Source: Glossina fuscipes
Lineage: Eukaryota > Arthropoda > Insecta > Diptera > Glossinidae
DNA length: 64,000 bases
Reading direction: 5' to 3'
Assembly (NCBI RefSeq): GCF_014805625.2
Contig: NW_023998414.1
Span: forward strand, 6,452,260 to 6,516,259
The notes below the pieces were generated by a model that saw nothing but the letters and a program-made list of their open reading frames with translations, was not told the DNA's origin and did not search any database. Position numbers and translations under genes: made by a program. This document shows, in pieces, positions 25,055 through 36,357 of the stretch; position 1 is the stretch's first letter, and every line of letters begins with the position of its first letter.

Positions 25055-26100
25055 GATTTATTTGTTCTTTTTTTAGGTTAGATGATTAGTTAGATGGTTA
25101 GCTTACAGTAGATTTATTAAAGTCAAATATTTTGATGATATTACGTTCGCCAAGTATTCTAAAGATGTTCGTAGGGTTAGATGCACCAAAAATGAATTGT
25201 CCAATATTAAAAGGGGTTCCGCATTCACAAATTATATGTTCAATTGTAAGATTTTGTCCAAAATTCCAGATCAGGGGAGTAGATCCATTGGTCTATGGTA
25301 ATGGCATGCGCAAGGCGGATTGATGCCAATGCGTGAAATGATTGGATATAGAAGTGGATCGAGGTTAGGATTAATTGTAGCATTTGCGAATTTTCTTTCG
25401 TCAGTTTTCTCTTTCATTTTTTTTTCGTAATATAATTCTGAAGGTCAAAATTTTCCATCGTATCATCCATAATTAAAGATGCAAAAGCTACGGATTACAC
25501 CGGTAGGTCTGCTCGCTCATTTCCCTAGAGACCAGTTTGACTTGATATCCAAAAAATTGTCATGTTTTCTTCCGTACTTGGCAATGGTATTTCTCACTTT
25601 GTTAACGGTATTCAAGGGATTATGCACAGATTTTATGGCCGACAAACTAATTTTGATGCTAACCGTTTTCAGTTTATCTTCACGAGTAAAGTTTGTTCGC
25701 GCACTTTCGCGTAGGATGTGATTAATTTGGGCTTGCCCTATTCCATCTTACACTGCATGGGCAGAGCACAAGTCATCATTTTCAGAACCGTCTGTAAAGA
25801 GGGCGAGGCCATGTGCCCATCTTTCGCACTGTCATGGATGGAGAAGATTAGTGAAGTTTTTTTTTAATTCAATTTATAAAAGTTTTCAGATTGGATTGAA
25901 CTGACTAAATTTGCTCTTTTCCTACGCTTTCCTCATGGGTGCAAAGAAAACACTAAGATGTACCTTCGAAAGTAGTATTCCTTAACTACAGACTAGTAGG
26001 GATTGAGGATATTGGATTCCGTACGCTTATAACTTGTCTATTACAGTCTTGAATGTTGGTTCGAATGCAAATTCTTTAATGATTTTTCATTTCTCAAATG
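25055..26100 (-). pseudogene. Decayed 3' part of a jockey/I-like non-LTR retrotransposon (RNase H and Cys-rich tail)
   Basis: On the minus strand three blocks appear in the order expected for an insect non-LTR ORF2. An RNase H start LALFTDGSEND lies at about 25776-25803. A second RNase H block, SLSAIKSVHNPLNT, lies near 25595-25650. The C-terminal zinc-knuckle-like segment LTIEHIICECG lies near 25220-25255. After it the frame runs through ILGERNIIKIF to a stop near 25100, followed by an A-rich stretch with AATAAA on the minus strand near 25060, as at a retrotransposon 3' end. Weaker similarity to the region between RT and RNase H continues to about 26100. Several in-frame stops (for example after SAHAV) show it is dead. 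Confidence 0.65.
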
Positions 26101-26505
26101 TAACAGATGCGAATACCACCTTTTGACATTGGAGTCGAAGTAGACGGTTAGTGTCGAAGAAGCATGCATTAATTGATATATGTAAGTAAAAATTTATCTG
26201 CAACGTTAGTTAAATTTTACAATCTAAGGGTTTTTTGTTTTACGTTATATAAACAGAATTCCTAACCAAAAGTGTGAACTATTAACGCAGACAATTCCAC
26301 TACCGGTATTCTGTTATTTGTAAGGAATATTCTTAACATTTTCTGTTTAATATAGCAGATGTGGCATGCGTTCACAGGATCAAGATAGACTGATATACTT
26401 GGGTATATGTGGTCAATAGTTCTACTGTGCGCAATAGGTGGACTTCATTGGATATCTAAATTTTTAAAAACAAACTTGAGAGGAAATTATTTAAGTTAGT
26501 ATGGT

Positions 26506-26578
26506 GCTCGTATAGCTCAGTGGTAAGGACGTATGACGTTTTGCCGAAAGAGCTCTGATTCGATTCATAATACGGTAG
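26506..26578 (+). pseudogene. tRNA-like sequence with A and B boxes, decayed
   Basis: The A box TAGCTCAGTGG (26513-26523) is a perfect match to the pol III internal promoter consensus. A B-box-like GATTCGATTCA follows at 26557-26567, a spacing of about 34 bases, as in real tRNA genes. Acceptor, anticodon and T stems pair poorly, so no anticodon can be assigned safely. No T run follows closely. It is best read as a tRNA pseudogene or the head of a tRNA-derived SINE. Confidence 0.45.
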
Positions 26579-26744
26579 ATCAAGCCTAAATTGTGCTTTA
26601 ATACGTATATTTAATAATAAAGTATGCATGTTAATGGTAGTCAAGTGTTGCAGATTCCTCTCATTTTTAAATGTCCACTGCCACGCATAGAAAAAATTTT
26701 TTTTTATACGATCTTAATCCATCGCACAAAAACAGATTTTACTG

Positions 26745-26812
26745 TATACACACACACGCGTACACACATACACACACACACACGAGTGTAGAAATATATA
26801 TATATATAATAT
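26745..26812 (+). repeat. (CA)n and (TA)n microsatellite
   Basis: Imperfect ACACAC run (26751-26783), then a TA run near 26796-26810. Confidence 0.85.
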
Positions 26813-27734
26813 TCTATTTGAGAATATATATAAGCATCTATTGTCTCTAATAAGCTTTTCGTGCACTTTATGACCCCTTGTCATAACTGCTATGTCTTTT
26901 ATAAAAGGATAAATGAAAAGTAATCAAACGCTTGGCCCAACTTATTTATTTTTTTTTGCTTATGCGTTTTTGCTAATGTTTCATCATAAATAACTTAAAC
27001 GTATGCTTTTAAAATTCCTTTTTTTCAAAGTCTTTGCCAAAAAAGTGCTTAAAAAGTTGTTTAATATATGCATGCATATGCATACATATGCATATATATA
27101 CATATATATATGCTTTTTTTTTGATACTCTTGGGAAATTTTTACACTTTCTTTGAGACGTTGCAAAATTTACTCAATTTTGTTATATATTTGTTGTACAA
27201 AAAAGCGCATTTGTCAAAGTGTTTGCCAAGAAATCTTTTAGTTTTTCTTTAACTCCTTGTGCATTGTTCCTGCACACTGATATTCAATAAATTAAAGGAA
27301 ATTAAATTTCGTTTAACATTTAATCCTTTGGAAATAGAAGGAAATTTTAAATTTTCACAAAGATATTTTGTATTAAAGAAAGGAAGAAGAAGATATCCTT
27401 ATGGCATGATGTGTATATAGGTGTACAGCTATGGTAAAAATAATCGAATTAAGCATTGTTATAGTGGCGCGTGAAAAATGACAGACAGTTCGTAGATAAT
27501 AAAAAAGGAAAAAAACCCCGCAATATTTTTTATTAATTTAGTCGAAAGTAATTAGATTTTAACAATTATAAAAAAGATTAGAACAGAAAATTTACTTATT
27601 TCCCAAGATCACGTTTCGTAGGCATATAAGAAAAAATCTCCTGTCGGATCGTGGCTGCCGCTTATGGTGAATAAGGTTTATAAATCAGCAGCACATAAAA
27701 GCTTGCTCGTGTCGACTTTGAAAATTACGGGAGT
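26813..27734. other. AT-rich spacer before the palindromic array
   Basis: Only alternating AT/GCAT sequence near 27066 and AT-rich DNA. Confidence 0.55.
27066..27114 (+). repeat. ATGCAT/AT alternating tract
   Basis: Alternating purine-pyrimidine words GCATGCATATGCATA leading into AT repeats. Such DNA can form hairpins or left-handed helix. Confidence 0.8.
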
Positions 27735-29090
27735 TCGAGCCAAACTTGAGCTTTGCACCACAGTCGTTAGGTACAGCGCGTTTGATACGTGCAGCGCTGA
27801 AGTTATCTGCAGCGCTTCACTTATTGACCGTGCTGCACCAAGCGACTATGCTGCACTTAGCGAAAATGCTGCACATGACTGCACATGACCACGCTGTAAA
27901 AGCGCTGAGCACCCATGCAGCTTTTGCAGCATGCAGCGCTGCACTTAGCGAAAATGCTGCGCATAACTGAATGCAGCGCTGCACCTAGCTGAATGCATTC
28001 AGCACGTAGCGACTGCCAGGCCTGACAAACTGCTGTACCACACGTATTGCAGGGTATATATATGCAGGAAAAGATATTAAACGAACAATATCGAAATTTG
28101 CTATGAAAGAGCACTTACTTCTAAGTTTTAATTTTCAAAATTGTATTAGTTACACTACTTAACACTGAATTAAATACTTACTTTGACATTTTTATTGATC
28201 AGCGGTCGTAAAATGAGTGCTTGTGTTTTGCTTGTCCAGGTTTGCCGTTAGATAACGTTGCAGCTGGGTTGTGCAATCAACAGGTGCAAGGCTGCACTTG
28301 TCTCTCTCTCTGTCTCTCTCGGAACAGAACTGGCAATAAAAAAATTTTTCAATATCAATTTTGCACTAGCACAAGCTTCTTATGAAAATCATAAAAGGGG
28401 TTGTAAAAAAAGGAGCAAATAGAAGGCTGCTCAGAATAAGGCGGGTAGTCATAACCAACCCACAATATATTATAACAATACGTTGAAATATTCGATTCAT
28501 TCTGAGTTGACTACAGCGCTTTTAGCTGAATGCTTTTCAGCTAAGTGCACCATTCAGTTAAGTGCGGTAAAAAAATATAGCTTTTTTAGCTGAATGAAGC
28601 GCTGCACTAACCTGAATGCAGCGCTGCACTTAGCAAAATATAGCGTTTTAGCTGAATGCAGCGCTGCACTAAGAGACACATAGCGTTTTTAGCTAAATGC
28701 AGCGCTGCACTAATCTGAATGCAGCGCTGCAGTTAGCAAAATATAGCGTTTTTAGCTGAATGCAGCGCTGCACCAATCTGAATGCAGCGCTTCACCAATC
28801 TGAATGCAGCGCTGCACCTAGCAAAATATAGCTGCTTTAGCTGAATGCAGTGCTGCACTTAGCAAAATATAGCGTTTTTAGCTGAATGCAGCGCTGCACT
28901 TAGCAAAATGTAGCGTTTTTAGCTGCACTTACCAAAATATAGCAGTTTTAGATGAATGCAGCGCTGCACTTAGTGACCATGCTGCACTTAACTGGAAGCA
29001 ACGCTGCACCTAGCGACTAATCTGCATCTGAGTATGCTGCACATAGCATAGGTGCACATAGCGGGTATGCTGCACATAGCTAGTGGCCGT
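27735..29090 (+). repeat. Palindrome-based tandem array (TGCAGCGCTGCA)
   Basis: A degenerate satellite-like array lies in two blocks (about 27735-28016 and 28515-29090) flanking about 500 bp of other DNA. The core is the perfect 12-bp palindrome TGCAGCGCTGCA. Exact copies start at 27932, 27972, 28617, 28657, 28698, 28720, 28761, 28805, 28887 and 28957, with several one-mismatch copies between. The dominant spacing is 40-44 bp, with 22 bp once and longer steps near 70 and 82. Linkers alternate CACTTAGCAAAATATAGC and GTTTTTAGCTGAA. It is GC-richer than its flanks. The open frames here are by-products of the repeat. Confidence 0.85.
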
Positions 29091-29099
29091 GATGTTGTA

Positions 29100-29250
29100 T
29101 TGAACATATAAATCGCAGTTTTTGCGATATTGCGATGAAATTTAGTATATTGCTCTGTTTTAGGCGAAGGAGAAACGCTGTTGAAGATAGTAGGGATCGG
29201 ACAACTTCTTCGACCGATCCCCATATAACGAATAATATCTTATCATCAGC
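29100..29250 (+). repeat. Probable dispersed-repeat fragment beside the palindromic array
   Basis: Contains GGCGAAGGAGAAACGCTGTT followed by GATCGGACAACTTCTTCG and CCGATCCCCATATAACG. The GGATCGG...CCGATCC ends form a short inverted repeat (GGATCGG at 29193 and CCGATCC at 29213). Style and composition suggest a mobile repeat, but no second copy is in this window. Confidence 0.35.
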
Positions 29251-29537
29251 CATTTGTATATATGTTTAACTATAGGGTTGTGTAAATTATTTTGGGTTGG
29301 AATGCGAACCGTTGTTGGTTTCTGTTTGCACATTTTTTATCAGTGATCTACATAGATCTAACATATGGTTTAGATTCGCTTTTCTCTTGGTCTAGATTAC
29401 TAGACTTGGAACTTCTTACTTACCAATACTTGAATTATAGACACAGTAAAAAATTATAGACACATTAACGCCATCTACTAACACAACTATGTGATGGCCT
29501 TAACAATTGTCTTCATAAACTCTTTTTGACGAAGTCC

Positions 29538-30140
29538 GATAAATTGCATCTTACCACGTCATTGCAGAACTAAGCATTGAGCAAGAAACAATTTTGAATA
29601 GTTTTTATACGGCTGTAAATCTACTATTGGGTAGCACATGCGTTATGGGTAAAAAAATTTAATGGATCCAATTTTCATTTGGAAATCGTTGCTCAAAAAA
29701 AAAAAAATGAAATCAAGCCATGTTGAAAAGATTGATAATAGGCGTTGAAAAGATAACAGTGCGCGAACGTAACCGTCGTCCAACTAAATAGACGAAGCTG
29801 ATCACAAAGCCCGCATTGACGCAATGTAAGCGAATACTTTATCTGTGATTAGATTGAAAGAGAATCACGCATCGTGCGTTGCTTTAACCTGACCAGACAG
29901 TTGATTGTATTCGTTATTGACGCTAAAGCTAGTAATTGAATGCAGACGTGCAGAATTGGTCAATAGAAAAGTGTGGTTCTATTTGTAATGATTACGTGAA
30001 TGGGAAGTTTCGGTGGGTCCGTTATATAGACTCGAATTTGGTCCGTCCGACCACCTTTTGTTTCGCTTCCTGCAGTCATCTCTTTATGATATAAAGCTGA
30101 TTTCAAATAGGTGGCTATGAGAATCATTTAGGAAATCTCG
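29538..30140 (+). pseudogene. mariner-family transposase fossil
   Basis: Ordered remnants of a mariner transposase lie across three frames. HVIAELSIEQETILNSF (about 29560-29615) matches the helix-turn-helix region. LKRLIIGVEKIT (29723-29757) matches the LKRIVTGDEKWI block, with the catalytic Asp replaced by Val. KPALTQCKRILYL (about 29801-29840) and PDQTVD follow. ELVNRK (29953-29970) precedes a gap where the second catalytic Asp block should be. Then LREWEV and PSDHLLFRFLQ (30040-30075) match the conserved region around the third Asp, which is kept. Multiple stops, a run of A and an internal deletion make it inactive. Terminal inverted repeats were not identified with certainty. Confidence 0.75.
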
Positions 30141-30888
30141 TGAAAACCACAAAATTGTTTAAACGCTACTATTCAAAATAGAATATAGGTATATGCTGTA
30201 AGAAAGTCCATTGAAAATATAAGAAAACTGTATTTGATTTTTTATAAGAAAGATATGAACTTTTTTCTTGAAACCATATTTTTCAAAAGTTTTTTTTATC
30301 TAAGTAGAAATTATGTCTGCTTTACCTAATGTACGGGGTGGTGAAGGGTTATTTATCACTTTAAATTTTTTTTAAAATATTTTCTTGCAAATAAAAATAC
30401 ATAAGTTTTCTGTAAAAAAATGGCATATTTTTACGGTTTTAGTAAAATGAAGAGTAATAGTAACAAGTCTTAATTTAAAATGACGCGAATGATGGCGATA
30501 CGTTAGATTGGGTTTTCTGTTAGCAACATTTAAATGCGCTTATTAAAAGTCTTCTTGACCAACTCAAGAGTTAAACTAGGCATATCCGTCCATCCTTCCC
30601 ATCGTTTATCTGGTTGTCAGCTGACCGTATATGACCGCTCATTCGAGAAATTTTTCTTCTGAGAAAAAACAAAAGAAAAAAATATTAATCAAAAAAGATT
30701 CTGAATGTTTTTTTCAAACTATTATAAAGTATTTAATAGCTTCGCTAATTCTACCATGTCATGCGAGAGATCGAGTTCTATTGCCCGTTCAAAAAAAGTG
30801 TGTGTTCGGTACCATTGTTTTTATATTAACTTTTTCTTTTTTCAATGGTAATATCCGTGATCAGTGCTAGATTAACGACTTTATTTAG

Positions 30889-31035
30889 TTTTGCCCGTCC
30901 TTCCGTCGAGTGTTTTTATCGATTTACGACAGTAAAAATGTCCGACTTTTTGAAGTTGAAGAAGCCAGCAATTTTGAAAATGATCCCAATGAGTTCGTTA
31001 CTATTATCAGCCAAACGAAAAAGAAGCCAAAAGAG
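30889..31035 (+). pseudogene. Candidate coding exon or gene fragment with strong splice donor
   Basis: An open 49-codon stretch is bounded by an acceptor-like TTATTTAG (ends 30888) and a consensus donor AAAGAG/GTGAGA at 31035/31036. Its second half reads LFEVEEASNFENDPNEF and then TIISQTKKKPKE, acidic then Lys-rich, which looks like real protein. An ATG in a good context (GTAAAAATG, near 30937) lies one base out of frame with this reading. This looks like a first coding exon damaged by a one-base indel, or an assembly error. The composition recalls the N-terminus of SERBP1/Vig-type RNA-binding proteins, but that is only an impression. No continuing exon was found. Confidence 0.3.
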
Positions 31036-31039
31036 GTGA

Positions 31040-31450
31040 GAATATCGTTACACGTGAGTTGCTACCTTTGAGTTATAACCTTTTAGGAGAATTGAGAAGT
31101 CATCTTGGTGTTCTGGAATTCATTCTAATATGGCTGAGAATTCACCCTCACTTGGAAATTGTTACTTAAGGCTTGTTACCTGGAATTGCAATCTCCTAAG
31201 ACGTATGAGAATCCATAGTTAGCTGTAAGTAGATGCCTTTACGTCGTTACCTTATAAGAGATGTGAAAATCCAGTGTTATATGTGAGCTGTTACCTTTGA
31301 ATTATAACCGTTTAGAAGGTATGAGAACTTGGAATAACATTCAACTTTAGCTGGGAGTTTTTGCCTGGGCATTATGAATTTCTAAAATGAATGAGAACTT
31401 ACGGCTACCTAGGAATTATTAAGTTTGGAGTTGTATCCTTCCGATATCGA
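31040..31450 (+). repeat. Degenerate tandem repeat, unit about 55-62 bp
   Basis: Recurring segments combine GTGAG(C/T)TGTTACCTTTGA, TTATAACC and TATGAGAA(T/C)C. They appear near 31050, 31175, 31230, 31285 and 31345, with heavy divergence. The array follows the candidate exon directly and would lie in its intron if that exon is real. Confidence 0.45.
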
Positions 31451-33344
31451 CGAGCCATATTGAAAACGGGTTGCATTGGAACTTATGATGGAAAAATCTG
31501 ATGAAAATAAAATGAATATTCGTGAGAAACACTATTTTAGCATATGTATGGGTAGGATGAGTACATATGTTGAATTCATTGTCTAATAATCACTCCTGCA
31601 AAAAATTACTTTTTATGTAATAAAAAAAAAAGGGAAATTGATTTTAATATTCTATGAAGAAACTTCTTCAAAAATAGTGTCTTGACATGTAAATGCACTA
31701 ACAGGCGGACCTATTTCTCGAAATTAACTACATTTTGGACCTTTTTCCATATAAACCATTCTTCCATGACCAGCAAGTGTAACTCTTTTGCAATTTATGG
31801 TAAATAGCAATAAGTTCTAGAACGAAAAGTTAATTATACTAAATTTGGGCAATACCGGTTCCTGTTTCTTTCATGCGACTTTCATTGCATTCGTAATTTC
31901 TATCAATTTTGTAACTCTCAATTGCACTTAGCGTAAGGTACTTAGAGATCGGTCTTATCCGACTATAGTCTTTTAACTTGTTAGATGCCTAGATAAGCAA
32001 TAATAAAGTTAGCATACCTTTATTTCTCGTTGATGGGTATGAAAACTAAAAAAGAGAACGAAAACGATAAACAAAAAAGTCTTAATTAAACCAAACACTA
32101 CGAAAAAAAAAAAAAAAAATAGAGAAAGAGGAAAACAGATAAAAAATTCCGGTACGAGATCTCCCACCGAATAAAAAGCAAATATACAAGAATGCATAAC
32201 TCACGCAAAAATACATCGTCCTGCACATGCATGCATACAAATAAATATGACTTAACGAGCTTGTGAAAATAAAATGTATACAATGGAATATGTACGGCAA
32301 CAGCATTGTACCGTAAAAGGATCCATGTGCAAACATATTCCTATCCTAAGTAAGGCATTACAACAAAAGCGAGATAAATGATTTTCTTCCAGTGCTATCA
32401 TCAGTATTGCACGTTTCGGGTTTCACATCTGTTTTTGGGAAATTTTACTGTGTTTTTATAAATTGTTTGTTTTGTTTTGTCCGTATATACAAATTTAAAA
32501 ACAAAACAATGTTGCGGTCAAACCAAAAATTAACAGTAAATAAAAATCTGTGCAAAAAATATATACGTATATGAGCCGGAGTAAAAAAATAATAAAATCT
32601 TTTTGATAAAATAGGAGCGTATAAACGTGGAATTAAAGTAATTGAGTTGTGTTGGTGGTAAGCAAACAATACCGCTGCATTGGCAGTTGACTGCAAGGAA
32701 AATAGATTTTCTTCACAACGTTATCTATCATACGAAATCTGAAAATATTGAGCGTTTGCGAAATATTTGATAAAAGAACGATATGACAGTTCCTTGACTC
32801 TCTCCTTTCCTGGAAAAGATGTATAAAAATCAGTATCGCCGAAGATAAACAATTTTCAAATTTTTTTTTGTTGAATTTTTTCACGAGAAGTTTAAAGGGA
32901 TTTTGCTTTTTTTATTTTTTATTGTCTTTCTAATCATTTTCTTCTCCACACTTTGCTTTCCAAGTTTTTTGTTTTTTTTTGCCTACCATTAAGCCCCTAA
33001 TTAATAATTTCAAATATTATAAATTAATGACGCCTCTAGGTTGAGATAGGATGTGATTTAACCCTTACGGGAGTGCAAAAGTGAAAGTATAATTCGATGT
33101 TTAAAGCGGTGTCCAGAACCGATATAGTAATTACAAATATATATGCATTTGTCTAATCCTCATGGAGAATTATTATATCTTAATGAAATTCTTTAATTTG
33201 GAAAACTGAGCTAGAGAGCTAAAACCTGACGGAGTGCCCTTCATTGCATGTTGAAAAGTCTTAACAAGAACAAGTAAAAACATTATGGTGGGACAAGGCT
33301 AACCATTAAATATATTGCGCCTGCCTACAATTCATGCAATAACT
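31451..33344. other. AT-rich spacer, no gene seen
   Basis: A run at 32103-32119 and T-rich frames on the minus strand near 32000-32340 reflect base composition. No exon recognised. Confidence 0.55.
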
Positions 33345-33830
33345 TTTCAACGTAAGGCGTTATATAGGAAGTGGTCGAAAAAGCGCTCTGATCTGGATCG
33401 ATTTAAATGGTGTTCATTCTCGGGCCAAAACACGTCATTGTACCAAATTTCGTTGCAATATCTCGCAAATTGTGACCTGTAGACTGAACACCAGGAAACA
33501 ATTAGAAGAGACGGACAAACAAACTTACAGTCAGATTTATAAAGTGATTCTGAACATAATGATAGAATGGTATAATGAAATAAAACACGTCAGTGCACCG
33601 AATTGTGTTAAAATACCTAAAAAAGAAATAAAAATACGATCCGTACATTGAACGGAAGAAAGCAAGACGGACGGACGGACGGACGGACGGACAACTTTAG
33701 ATCGATTTAAAGAGTGATTCTGAATCGATGACTATAATAAGAGGTGGGTCCGTTTCACCTTCTTTTCGGTGTTGCATACATACACAAAATTGATGCATTC
33801 TTGTACCCTAACTGATGTTTGGTATAATTA
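33345..33830 (+). mobile_element. Family-B element with expanded GGAC microsatellite
   Basis: Contains GAAGTGGTCGAAAAAGCGCT, CCAAAACACGTCATTGTACC, a partial internal duplication of the same block (33590-33720), and a pure (GGAC)n run at 33669-33689. It ends GTTGCATACATACACAAAAT and CTAACTGATGTTTGG. The GGAC run grows from the GGACGGAC seed seen in other copies. Confidence 0.7.
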
Positions 33831-36357
33831 AAATGGTTAGAATTCCTTCTCATTTTGTCCCGTACTCCACAATCACTGAATAATAATATTGGATGCCGCA
33901 AATACAAAAGTTTTACGAAATTTTTTAAATTTTGCACAATTTTTCAACTATCAATATGCAACTAACCGCTTTTGCGATGACAAGTTAGACGCGCATAGTT
34001 TCATGCAATTCTTCGCCTCTTGTCATTTTAAAAAACTACAATAGTACAAAAACATAAAAGTTTTTCTTCATCTCGCCCCTCTTCGAACATCGTGATTCCA
34101 TTAATTTGACATTAATGGCTTAAATCGATCGTTTGCTTGTAGACGTTCAAATCTTTATCCCTATGTTTCGGCTAAACCGCTTACAATGCATTTCATCTTT
34201 TATGTGTTAGTAGGGAGCTTTTGTTAATCTGCTTGTGAATAAAAATGGAAAACATTCATTTGCTTTTATTACTTTCCTCTTATTTCCGTTGTAATGTAGT
34301 CTCTTTTTACAAAATGACTGACTTATCAAAGGAAAGGAATTCGGTAGAATTGAAAATAATGCACAATCCAAATGGATTTGGAACTTTACATGAGTCTTGA
34401 TTTCCAGATGAATGTAACGGTTATATAAATCACTACTTCTACTATCCTTTCGAGCAATGTGTCTTTCAAGGCTATTTACAAGCTAATCTATATTTAAGTA
34501 TAGTGAAAAGAAGAAGTCAGAAGGAATAATGTTTGTCGACCACAGCGGGGAGAATTGGGCATTCCAAGTCACTGTTGCACACATTTGTTGAGCGAGTTTC
34601 GCTATATGGAATGGAGTGAATTTCTTCATACTGAAAATATACGCTATCATCTATTTTGACGCTCATTTTTCATCTCGATTGGACCAGTTATTGTTGGAAA
34701 TAATATCTAGTAGTGATATCGTTTGGTTGGAACAAAGCATTATACATCGCGCTCACCTGAAACATCCAAAAATAGAATCGTCATGGATGTTCAACTTTAT
34801 CGTCAATGCTAATGAATCGCATACTTTGTACCGTGGTTATCTGCACTTTGAACATTGCAATGTATGCACAACGCCGCCGTTCGAATTAAGTTAGAAAAGT
34901 CAAGCTTGCCACAAATGGAGATTTTTCGTTATGGGACAGAGCTAATCATGGCTACAAATGGCTTCAACAGAATATATTGTTTAAGCTTTAGTGTGGCAAT
35001 TTGTCCCGTATAGTTCGTCATAAGTTAATCAGTACCATACTGGGCTGCTTAAATTCTCTCATAGAAAAAGACCGATGTGATATTCACACTCCCAGGGCTT
35101 GATTGCAGGATTAATTTAATCGATCTAATTAAGAAAATTTTTTTCTAATTTTTTTATAAAGAAAAAAATTACTTGACTATCATTACACAATGCCAAGAAA
35201 ATTTTTCGTTTTATTAATTACATCCGTAATATCTAAATTATAGGGCAGCTTCGCGGATAGCGCTTCAATCGCAAAATTACGGTTCATTTTCCTTATATGC
35301 AAAACTTATAAATGTAATACGCGAACTGAAAGAAGGCTATGCATCTACTGAATTTTTAATTTTTTACATTTATTCAGATTAAGAGACATCGGCTTTTTCC
35401 ATGTTTACGGTTTCTATTAGCGTTACATTTCGAATTTTTTCCCTTTCTATGCTTTCCTACTACTTTCGCATCCGTTTCATGCAAACGTTTTTTTTCTTTT
35501 TAAGCTCCCTGTACACGTCCTCTTAATTCTTGCATTTTGTATTCGAAATGTAAAATGTTAGTGATGCCTTCCTTCTATGTTCCTTTTCAGCTCGGCCTTT
35601 AACTTCATTTAGCTATCATCGCTTTGTTTCCTTTATTTTTCCTCTCCCCCGTATACGTCTAAGGTTTCATTGTTGTCTGTACGTAAAGATGCTTGATTTT
35701 CATTATTAGTGAAAACATGAGTTCTTTCCTTTTTTTTTTTTTTTTCTTTTTTTTTTTTCTTTTTTTAGAACAATATTTGATTCAATTAAATATGAAAATA
35801 ATACAGTGAAAAAAGTTTGAGTGTACATCCGTCTATGCGCCAAATTAATAACATGAAAACATTCAAATGCGACCGCAATTGAACCATAATGATAACAACC
35901 GCTTCATATTCTACTCCCACTCAGCTCTTCCACGCTTTCATTGAATTTGGCGGCGAATACACCGCAATGCAGGTGAATAGATATTTGTACTGAATTGTGT
36001 ATTACTGGGGGATTAGGCTTACGGTTGGGTACGGTTGAAAGCCTCTTAAAATTACGATAGTAACTGTGCACTGTATATACATAACATTAAATTCCAATCA
36101 TTATAATACACCACAGCAAAAAGTTCGTGGCGGTTTTCATCAAAATTCGAGTGCGCTTCTTCTTAGATATTATATGATTTTATTTAAATGAATGTATGCC
36201 ATGTTGATCGATGCCGTTAGTATTATTCGGATTCCAGGAAAGACCGTTATGTATATATTGTTATCTATTTATATATATACGTATACTATGAACCAAATGG
36301 TTGTTACAAGGCTCTTAAGAATAGGCCCTTCCACACAGACGGGCAAATACATAATAG
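33831..36357. other. Spacer with one 100-codon open stretch
   Basis: A frame is open at 34592-34894 but has no ATG near its start and no recognised motif. T-rich tract at 35729-35766. Confidence 0.5.

Noticed and set aside
27664..27970. Two overlapping Ala-rich frames resembling structural proteins
   Set aside because: They translate the palindromic array and are open only because the unit lacks stops in those frames.
32032..32048. TTGATGGGTATGAAAAC resembling a family-A right end
   Set aside because: No tail or other family-A block adjoins it; too short to support.
34592..34894. 100-codon open stretch
   Set aside because: Begins without ATG, no recognised domain, and length is within chance expectation for the window.
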